From the NCBI RefSeq assembly GCF_000346465.2, contig NC_034011.1, positions 19,323,928 to 19,387,927 of the forward strand: DNA of 64,000 nucleotides, given 5' to 3'. Below are positions 55,155-64,000 of the stretch, one piece after another. This DNA comes from Prunus persica. Its lineage: Eukaryota; Streptophyta; Magnoliopsida; Rosales; Rosaceae. The notes beneath the pieces were generated by a model. It was not told the DNA's origin. It ran no database searches and saw only the letters and a program-made list of their open reading frames with translations. The position numbers were made by a program, and so were the translations under genes. The number at the start of each line of letters is the position of its first letter. Position 1 is the first letter of the stretch.

Positions 55155-58058
55155 TTAGTCAGTCACCTTGAAAGATGCATAAGGCGAATTCTCATATTTG
55201 CCATCCCACCTGCAATTTTGATTAAACAAAAAGCATGTTCATGATTCTATCCTGAGCCATAACATTGCCCAGATTATAAATTATGAAGCCACACTTACCT
55301 GTGTTCTTCCTTTTCAGGAATTTGGAGCTCCAAATCTTCTTCAAACGGCTGAAACACTTGGTCTATCTTCTCATCACCCACATGGTCAAGAGATGGTGGG
55401 TTCCACTACAATCAACAGGTGTTCCTTAGATTTGCTTATCTTTAGAGATGACTGTAATCTTTAGAGATATGTACTGAAACTAATTTGATCGTAAATCGTA
55501 AGACGTAGAATTCGAAACATTTTAATAGAAAGAGGAGATTAGTACCTTAGGTGCATTATCCTTGTCAATAGTGAGAGCTCTAATACCCTTTATATCAAAA
55601 TAGAAGATTAGTACACTTCAAAAGCAGGGAGCAAGAGGGTGTTTCCAATATGGGATTGTTTATTCTTATATGTTCTCGTCAGTAATAGTGGTATACAACA
55701 ATTACCTCATATACATCCGCAGATATTATGGCTCTTAGTATATTGATTGTGAGTCTAAATTCCTTCTTTAGACTTTCAGGCAATGTTTGCTTCCTGCCTT
55801 CACGAATCTGGAGAATACAAGGCCAGAGGCAGCTTAAGCATGAAAAGGGCAGAAGGAATTATCTACAGGTTGCATTTCCATGGATGTTCAAATCAGAGAG
55901 ACACAGACCAAAACAGATGATGGCATCTTTACTAACAAGCAATACCATGGCTACTGCCTTTTGAAAAGGTATTCACTAGGACTTAAAACCTAATGTGCAA
56001 CTGATCAAACTGTGAGAAACCGTACCGATCTTAGTGTTATTCTCAATCCTGTAGGGGATGATCTTTTTAAGCCCTTAAGAACTGGACTTATCCATCCATT
56101 TCCTTCTTTGGTTGCCTCTACTTCCTGAAAAACACACACATTTGTAGAATTTACGCCTGAGCAAATACCTGAATCTCCATTTTTACGAAGAAATCGTTCA
56201 TTATTCTGTTACATCAGAAATGAGCAAAAGGTAACTTACAAATGATTTTATAATCTCAGCCACTGTATCTTTGGAGAAGCATTCATCAATTATTGACTGC
56301 CTGAAAGGTAAGGAAAGGTTATTGAGATCGAGATATGGAGCTTTGCATGTTAATGTTAAGGATTGAAGTGGAATTAACAATTAAACACCAGCAACTAAGA
56401 TTTATTACTTGTTTAAAACACTTTCTTCATCAGGCTGGACTTCCACTGCAAATTCTTCAATAGCAGCTTTGACTGCGTTCTCATCTCCAGAGTTTAAGCT
56501 TATCAAACGCTTCTCTAGATCAGATAATTTCTGATGAACAAAAACAGTTCACTAGCAAATTTTAGTTTGACATAGTAACTATGAAGAAGAATTATATCAA
56601 AGAATCTAATAATGATGGATGTGTATAATGCAGTCTCTTAGCTTTTCAGATCACTTGAGTAGCAAATCTTGTGAGCTAATACTTCCGAGACTTGGTTTCA
56701 GAGGAAGAAAATTATAGTGAAGGAATGAGAAAATCACCTCAAGAGGGACAAAATGGGTTGCCAATCCAGCTGCAACCAATTCCTTACCATTCAGTCTTGC
56801 TCCTGTTAAGGCAAAGAACTCCCCTGTGTTCCCCACACGATACCAATCACTTTCAGTAAAATCCAGGAAAAACTATTTTCCTCTATTTTTGCATGCTTAC
56901 CGAGATGCCCAGGAAGATGGGATAGTATATATGAGAAACCACAATCAGTATGAAAGCCAATACTAGCTTCCGGAGTTGCAAATACCTATCATGAAATACA
57001 CCACAGAAAATTTTGATGTCATTATGCAGAGATAGATATCAAGCCAGTATACACTAAAGATAGAGATGTTTCTATAAACATCTCACTAGGATCATATTCA
57101 CACACAGTTTTTTCTGTGACTACTGAGAACTTCATTGGGACCATTAAAGATGCACCTCCACCCATTGAAATTCCATGGACCAGAGCCACCTATTGATAAC
57201 ATGAATTCTTCAGTGATACCCTTAAGTAGTGGCATAAACTTGGAATCATACAGTCTACAGGGAACCCATTTTCGAATGGAAACGCAGGCGATAGGATTAC
57301 TTTATTTCAAGCATTACCTGGGTTTTCTTATAAGTATGAATGTGATAGCCAAGCCAATACATTCTGTAAGCCACTTCAAGGCAGGAATCCTCTGCCAAAG
57401 AAGGTTCATAAGCAACTTCACTTTCTGTATATATTAGGAACTTAAATATCTTCACAAGAGAAAGCATTTACTTGAGTTCCTGCCATCATAGAACATCTTC
57501 AAGTCCCCACCGGCTGAAAAAGCTCGACCCGATCCCTATACAAGAACACCAAAGCATATCAAGTGGCTAATATCTAAATGGCTCTATATGGAATTGAAAA
57601 CTTCATCAAAGTTGTGCATTGATCTATTAAACCACGACCACCAATGCTAATTCAAGATTTCAGGAAAAATTGGAAGTAACCTTGATAATTACAAGCTCAG
57701 CTTTATCATCTTTTTCCCACTTTTCCAAGTATTCTGCTAGCAAAGAAACCTGATTGCAGTGAAAAAAAAGTGAACTAAGAACAAACAAACAAAAAAAACC
57801 AACAACTTAAACAAAACTAGTTGGCTTTGTGAGCATACCACTTTTGATGAGATGACATTCAAATGACGAGGCCTGTTCAAGGTGATCAACCTCACATGCT
57901 CTATTTCTTCTCCAAGAACAACCTAAAAGATTACATAAACACCCATATGGACTATTTGCAAGAAGAAAACTAAAAATAGAACCATCAAAAGAAAGGTTGG
58001 TGCAATTATAAATGCCCAAGGAGATTACCTCATCTGAATTTACAACTTCTTGTGTCAT
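55155..58058 (-). CDS. 3-hydroxyisobutyryl-CoA hydrolase-like protein (CHY1 family)
   Basis: Fifteen exons: 58029-58058, 57839-57922, 57681-57749, 57472-57535, 57318-57391, 57106-57189, 56901-56985, 56738-56823, 56409-56530, 56240-56300, 56026-56124, 55706-55807, 55546-55587, 55299-55405, 55155-55209; all GT-AG and in phase, 387 residues, as expected for the family. Start is MTQEVVNSDE. Crotonase-fold marks: LNRPRHLNVIS, the oxyanion loop GRAFSAGGDLK, GISMGGGAS and PEASIGFHTDCG (conserved Glu and Asp). The C-terminus ends KVTD without a peroxisomal SKL-type signal, so it resembles the CHY1-like members (such as At1g06550) rather than CHY1 itself. It would act in valine or related acyl-CoA breakdown. 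Confidence 0.94.
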
Positions 58059-58760
58059 TTAAATGATCAATTAACTAGTGGATTAGAAGCCAACAAGCTG
58101 CACAAACAAATTAACAACAAGGGGCAATGAGGGAAACATGAATTTTTTGAGCAGTGAACATCCAGATAATTAGTTCCAGAATTGGGGGCCAACCGCCCAT
58201 AAACTTGCTCATTTCATTCAATCTTTCAAAGTAGAATTAGAAGCATTGCAGTTCAAGTTTTTTGAGCTGACTCGACAGCAAATCGATCAAAGAAGCAATG
58301 AGAACTTACGTGAACCGTGGAGCTCTTGTACAAAAAATGCAGCGAGCAAAGTGGGTTGGTGAAGAGGGTGATGATGGTGCAGTATTTAATGTTCGCTATG
58401 GACTGTTAGATAGCTACTTAAGTAGCTCGTTTGTGAGAGAGGGATTGAGAGAGAGAGAGAGAGAGAGCATCCAACGACACCCTGGTTTTGATGCATTGAC
58501 GCTAGCTACGGCCTACGGGTGTGGTTGCCAATTTGCCACCACACCACCCATCATTTCCTCCTCGCCTTTTTCATTTTTCATTTTTGGGCTTATGGGAAAG
58601 GTAGATGGGGAAGTTTTATCAAAACCAGATTTTTCCTTTTGGTTTCTTACTACTTTTCTCTTTTAAATGTAGTTTCTTAGATTATTGAGAGTAACCGAAG
58701 TTATGGAAGCTTTCACCTTCATAAAATAAAACCCGCAAGACAGGACTATGCTAAATAAGC
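58059..58760. other. Upstream region of the hydrolase gene
   Basis: Contains a short GA repeat (58449-58469) and no supported gene. The plus-strand open frame 58298-58666 has low-complexity content and no family match. Confidence 0.45.
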
Positions 58761-58769
58761 CTTGAAACC

Positions 58770-59955
58770 TATGTTTGGTAAAATGGGGGACTAAGTTAAA
58801 TGGGATTGTGGAGTCCAATAGTTAAAAAACCTCCTCACTCGCTCTCCTTATACAGAGAGGCTGAAATGCAGTTCGCAAAATAGCGAGCGTGCTATTTTGA
58901 CGCGCAAGTCCGACTAATCCAATCGCAAGACCAAATCCATATCCAAGCTTCAAGAATCAATTTCTTCTTCTTCTTCACCTAGAATTATCACCACCATAAA
59001 TCCAGTCACACCAACCAACCACCACCAATTCAAACTCAACCACTTGAATCAACCACCACCAAATCAAACCCAGTGGAACCACAACCCAATTGAACCTTTC
59101 GAAAAATTACCAACCATTGATCGTGGCTCAGTGAAACCAAATGGAGATTTGTGACTTCGAAGAAGATGAGGATCTGTGACTTCAAAGGGAACAAGAGACC
59201 TTGGTTGCCAATCACAAGTTTAATCATGGCCTCGATGTTTTTGAAGAAACTCCTGCCTTCCTTAGAGCCATTTTAGATGTTGATGCTCAAGGTCCTGCCA
59301 GACCTCCCCTTGTCATATTTAATTGTTTTTGTTTTGGGGCGTTTACCCCCTCTGTAACGACAACAACAACAAAAAAAGGAAGGGGGGCGGGGGGAAGAAG
59401 GGGGAAGAATAGAGAGAAAATGAGAGGGAAGCAGAGAAAGGTTTGGGAGGGGAATATAAAAAATAAAAAAAAAGGGATACCAATGTTGTGTCAGTATTGG
59501 AGAAAAAAAGAGAGAGAACCAGAGAGAGATCGGGAGGGAGAAAGAAAAGAGAAAAAAGAAACAGGGCTGGGAAGGAAGAAGAAAAGAGAAGGAGAGAAAA
59601 GGAAGAAAGAAAGAAAAATAGAAAAAAGATAAAAGATAAAGATAGTTTGTCTTTAAAAAATATTTTAATTTTTTTTTATATAATAAATTATACATATCTC
59701 ATTGGTTTCTTTGTAGTATTTATTTAGTTTTAGGTCAAAATCCCAAATTAATTTTAAATATTTAAATAATTTTTTTAGTCCAACACAGTACCAAACATGG
59801 GTTTTCACTATTTTTACAATCCAGCTTCTTAGTCCGACGCATCACCAAACGCAGGCCAGTACTTAATCCAGCTTAGGCCAATCCGAGCTAATCCAAGACA
59901 GTCCCAGGATTTAGTCCAGTCCATGACAGTCCGCCGTACCAAACGACCCCGCAAG
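58770..59955. mobile_element. Probable TIR transposon or MITE, about 1.2 kb
   Basis: The left end has GTTTGGTAAAATGGGGGACT and the right end CCGTACCAAACGACCCC, which reads GGGGTCGTTTGGTACGG in reverse, a common plant TIR start. Subterminal copies of TTAGTCC/AATCCAG words occur at both ends. The centre is a purine-rich (GGAAGAAGG) filler. Exact ends and TSD not resolved. Confidence 0.5.
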
Positions 59956-60882
59956 GAACAAAAGCCTCTGTTTACCATTTAACATGGGACAAAGAAAAGC
60001 TGCCACTTAGCTCGCTTTATATAAAAAATTTGGGATTTTCAAAACCTGTAAAAAGTCGCTTCATTAATTCCTCCACTTAAAAGCATCTGCAATTATTGTT
60101 CAATAATTGCATATTTTGACATCTACTAAATTGAACTGTAGTTTTATTTACAGTAGTACAGTTTAATAGTTTCAAATCAATAGTTATATTTTCTTACATG
60201 TTTTTTCATATACTCATATAAAATAAAATAAATAAACTTAATAACCCTAAAAATTATACCATTGAAATATTATCAAAAAGATCTTTAAAAATGTACCAAT
60301 TTATCTGAAGAAAAATAATAATAATTTCGTGCCAAACTTGTATATTTGGATTTCTTCAAAAATATAGGCAAAGAAAGGTTCGAGTAGGCATACTACACAT
60401 GCATTAATTGATATTTTACATTAATGATATAATGCATTAATTGTGTATTTTTTTTATTATTATTATTGACATATGGGTCCTATAATTAGCCTATTACAAT
60501 CCAATAAAAAAAAGGTTCATTACATGGCACTCTGTATTACAATGAACTAAATTACACCATTGCAAGTGAGATTTTACTGTTTTAATTCAATTTTATGCAA
60601 TAAATTTGCATTCATCCTAATCCTTGCATATGCTCTTACCACCTTTCTTTTTATTGTAATTCTTACGTTTTGATGTACCCACTTGAATTGGTGATCTCTC
60701 ATTTCTTAGATTATTGACTGTAACCGAAGCCAAGGGTGCTTCCACATTGATACTTAAAAGAAAACTCATAAAGAAGCTTTGGTTATAGTACATGTTTTTC
60801 TCATTTGATCAAAGTCTCGTTTATCATTTTGAGATAGGACATAAAAAAAAAGTTGACACTTCTCTCACCAGATACAAAATAT
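59956..60882. other. Intergenic, AT-rich, nothing recognised
   Basis: No protein-like open frame or transposon terminus seen. Confidence 0.5.
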
Positions 60883-61351
60883 CGTTGTAAAGAATTGATG
60901 GAGCCCACATAAAGAAAAGAAGAAAATAATGATGAAGTTTGTATGCCATCTTCCCTTGAGAGCCAACCACACATTCACGAGAAGCTATCAACTTTGCCTA
61001 TAAAAAGGCTTCATCCTTCTTTGCCTATAAAAAGGCTTCATCCTTCCCTTGCGTTGGATACACCATATGAGAAGAAATGAGAGCCCAGGTAGAGAGGAAA
61101 GAAGAAAAGGAAGAAAGAGGGAGAGTGAGAGGAGAGAAAAAGAGAGCCAAGAGAAATTCTTTAAGAGAGAAAAATCAGTGAGCCACATATATTGTAAACA
61201 CTATAGTTGTAGCCCTATTATTTTACATGGTGGAAAAGTTACTAATGCTGCTTTCGGAGAACGTAGGCATGGCCGAACCTCATTAAATATTGTGTCTCAT
61301 TTACTTTACGTGCGGCTCAATATTCCCGTATATACAGTTCATTTTGCAACA
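60883..61351 (+). mobile_element. Copia LTR related to the 7.13-kb element, plus start of its leader
   Basis: Starts CGTTGTAAAGAATTGATGGA, ends TTTTGCAACA, and is followed by CGTTATCAGAACAA, the same primer-binding region as at 7575. The LTR middle is purine-rich and the last 170 bases (CTCGGAGAACGTAGGCATGG-like, AACCTCATTAAATATTGTG) match the 7.13-kb LTR at perhaps 80-85%. No gag or pol follows, so it is a truncated 5' remnant. Its TATA segment (TTGCCTATAAAAAGGCTTCA) is duplicated with a 27-bp period at 60994 and 61021. Confidence 0.8.
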
Positions 61352-62200
61352 CGTTATCAGAACAAATTTGCTTTAAAAATACCAGCTAAATTCTCTGATG
61401 AAACCCACATCTCTTTTTCTTTTTCTTCTTCCTCATCATCATCATAGACTGATCTTGGCTTCCAAACCTCTTCAACTTGTTGGTCCTTTATTCTCTCTCT
61501 CTCTTCTAATGAAGATGGTTTTCGGGTTCTCCCCAAGGCAAGGCAGTGGCCAATATGACCTCGGCTACCAGTACACGCACGTGCTCTTCCAAATCACCAC
61601 CACTCTCTGTAGGCTGAGAGTTATTGTTCTTGGAGTTAGACCTGTTGTAATAAATAAAAAAGTGGCGTAGGCATCCACCATCAAAGTCACAATGGCAGCA
61701 ACCAAGCCCAGTGAAGAAAAAAAAAAAGATAAACATGATAAGCTCTGTCTCTTTATCTTCTTCTTTTATTTTGTTAATACTCTACACTATTTAATATCAC
61801 TTTCTATATATGTTGACTATACAAAGAGTTTGAGTTGTGCTAATGGCAGGTGAGAAAGCAACAAGATTAAAGACATGCGCATATACACAATGATCACTTC
61901 AATATCATTGTCGGCCATGATTCATTTTTTATTTATAGTTACTTTATATATTATTTAATTTTATGGTTCACTAAAGTACTTTAATGGATGGTTTCATCTC
62001 CTATTTATTTTTAATGGTGGTTTTATCTTCATATTTACTTTATTTATTGTTTGGTGCATCAAGAGTATAATGGTTATGATTTTGTTTAATGTTGAGTTAA
62101 TATTATGGCTTATAAATAGGCGTTGTATTCACTCCATGTTAGGGTGTATCAAGAGTATCAAGTGTGTGTTGTAGTAGAGTATTTGAAGTATCAATCTTAT
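61352..62200. other. Possible leader of the copia remnant, then AT-rich DNA
   Basis: 61352-61450 follows the primer-binding site and is CT-rich. 61980-62060 has loose repeats (TAATGGTGGTTTTATCTTC) that recall the hairpin leader of the 7.13-kb element but do not form clear hairpins. No gene. Confidence 0.35.
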
Positions 62201-63120
62201 CAGTGGCGAAGTTAGGATTTCATGTGTGTGGGGGCCTCTTACAAATTATAAAAAATACAAAATACAAACTCACAATATATACGAAAAATAATATATATCA
62301 CATATGTCAAGAATTATATTGATTATTAGTTGCAATCATAATTGTCCTTGACAAAGGGATAGACAAATATATTCTGAGCAAGAAAAATTGCAAGAGATAG
62401 ATAAAGATTAGCGATTTAGCATATATCTTTAAAGCTTTTCCCCCCATTAAACCCAATAGAAAGAAAAAAAAATCAAAATTTCACAAACTAAAAAAAACCT
62501 TAAATCCCTTTATGCATTCATATCAGACATGGAAAATTGTTTTGTGTAAAAATATTGACTAGGTATGAAAAATGGTTTTTCGGAATAATCATTTTCTCAA
62601 GATAATTTTTGGCGGCTTTTATTCCTTACACATCAAATAAGAAAACTTGATTTTATGGGATTTTAGTATAAAGTATATATTGACTTAATGAGCCATCATT
62701 TTTAGCCTAAATCGTATTTTGCACTAAAACCGAATTTTCATATTTTGATTTGGTGGGAATTTTATTTTCTAGTATTTTTATTTGAATCCAAATAAAGGGT
62801 ACTTTCTTATTTATATTATAAACTTAAGTAAATGGAGTAATATAAAAATAAATGAAAGTAAAAGGACTTAAATGTTGAAAATGGAAATAAAGTAATCTGT
62901 ACACTTGGAGTGCACCACTGCCAGCTGAGCAAAGTGGCAATTTCAAGCACCTTCTTGTGCCTTCATAGGTCCATCACAACACATGTGGGTACATATCAAA
63001 ACATAAAGTATTTGAAACAATATACATATAGAAATACATAATAGTATATTACTTTTAAAATATAAAAAAATTTGAGTAGGGGCCCGGAACCACACTGGTC
63101 CCAGTGTGGCTCCGCCCCTG
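62201..63120. mobile_element. hAT element, 920 bp, larger relative of the 23.9-kb MITE
   Basis: Ends are CAGTGGCGAAG and GGCTCCGCCCCTG. The flanking 8-mers AATCTTAT / AATCCAAT agree at 6 of 8. Its interior 62560-62960 matches 23897-24361 in inverted orientation, so the 465-bp copy is a deletion derivative of this kind of element. No transposase. Confidence 0.8.
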
Positions 63121-63769
63121 AATCCAATTGAAGTTTGTCTCAAGTAAGTTTGTGTAAGAGATCTGTGTAGCCTTCAGACTTCACATCTCCAAAAATATAT
63201 TATTTATTTAGTCCGTTATATTGTATTTTGCCCTTCATATTTAGAGTGTATGAGCACAAAGCTAAATCCACCAATATTCCTTGTACATGTGGTGATAACC
63301 GGTTCGGCTCTTATATCGCAGCCAAATTCCGTAGTTCTTGTTCTTGATCGTTGCTGGACTTTTCTCAAATATCTGCAATAAGAAAATGTCATATTCTTCT
63401 TCTCAACCCAAATACTGTGAATACTATAGTCAGTAAAAAAAACACTAGCAAACAACTCTTGCCAGTAAGACTAGAAAGAGAGAAAGAAAAAAGTTATTGC
63501 TAGTGACGATGTGTTCACCTGATACTGTATACACTACAATAGAAAATTCACATCATCTAATCTATACATAAAAATCTCAAATCATACATGAAAGAGAACC
63601 TTAAATCTAAAATGTAAAATCTACCCCCGAAGTTGCTTCCACCTATAAGTGCCAATCTTTGAGGTACAGAAAACCTCAAGCATTTATCATAAGAATATAA
63701 GTAAACATTATTACAAAGTGAGTAAACATTCAATTTCGCTCTTGGTTAAGCATGAACAATCAAACTAGA
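63121..63769. other. Intergenic, nothing recognised
   Basis: AT-rich, short open frames only, no family signature. Confidence 0.5.
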
Positions 63770-64000
63770 CCTTATTTTAATTATTCTGAAAGATAAGAAT
63801 AATGCTTGTGATTTTCTATTTGTCTGAGCACTAGCACCATGCCACTGCTCATCTGAATTTTATCTTTTGTGTGGGTCTTTTTGGTCGTTTCTACTGATAT
63901 TTCCCCCTCTATTTCTGGTGGTCTCTCAAGACACGGATAATTTGTGACCAAATTGAGATGAATTCAACCAATTAGCTAGCCATTGTGAGCAATTTCAATT
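63770..64000 (+). repeat. Second copy of the segment downstream of VPS16
   Basis: Matches 54664-54901 in the same orientation and continues to the window edge. In the first copy, the 3' end of the hydrolase gene begins about 250 bp further on. Confidence 0.9.

Noticed and set aside
59201..59695. Lys/Glu/Arg-rich and Phe/Leu/Ser-rich ORFs on opposite strands
   Set aside because: Purine-rich low-complexity filler of a probable transposon.

Overview
This is nuclear DNA from a eudicot plant. It has intron-rich genes with GT-AG splicing, AT-rich intergenic DNA packed with plant transposons (Cassandra TRIM, Ty1-copia, L1-type LINE, hAT and Mutator MITEs, Helitrons), and proteins closest to plant families. 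The repeat style and gene content fit Rosaceae, possibly Prunus. That placement is inference; no marker here fixes the species.

Layout. 1-1.4 kb: an antisense LINE relic split by a complete Cassandra element with perfect target-site duplications. 1.5-2.7 kb: broken exons of a diacylglycerol-kinase (DGK)-like gene. 2.9-7.1 kb: MITE, Helitron and low-complexity DNA. 7.13-13.73 kb: a nearly intact Ty1-copia element (LTRs about 2% apart, perfect TSD, one in-frame stop in pol) whose leader carries eight regularly built hairpins. 14-21.6 kb: an antisense copia relic, two hAT elements with perfect TSDs, Helitron and retroposon tails. 21.7-34.9 kb: the most unusual part. A minus-strand NLR-like gene without a P-loop (winged helix plus LRR) stands head to head with a plus-strand gene. 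That second gene joins an NB-ARC domain without LRRs to an 11-exon DGK5-like region, in one continuous reading frame. Every splice phase closes, giving about 893 residues, but the kinase GGDGT motif and glycine-rich loops are destroyed. I read this as a candidate NLR with an integrated, catalytically dead lipid-kinase decoy, paired with an NB-less LRR partner.

35.7-58.1 kb is an ordinary gene block: a lipase-like alpha/beta hydrolase (-), a small plastid-targeted membrane protein (+), a cytochrome b561-domain protein (-, with a GC-AG intron), VPS16/VACUOLELESS1 (+, 15 exons) and a 3-hydroxyisobutyryl-CoA hydrolase-like gene (-, 15 exons). Helitrons cluster at 39.6-41.2 kb. 58.1-64 kb is again transposon-rich. 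The last 230 bases repeat the DNA just downstream of VPS16, so a segmental duplication probably continues beyond the window.

The housekeeping genes serve unrelated functions and show no operon-like relation. The only functional grouping I infer is the head-to-head immune pair. Exon coordinates were worked out by hand from open frame, splice consensus and phase, and family similarity from memory; no alignment or transcript data were available.
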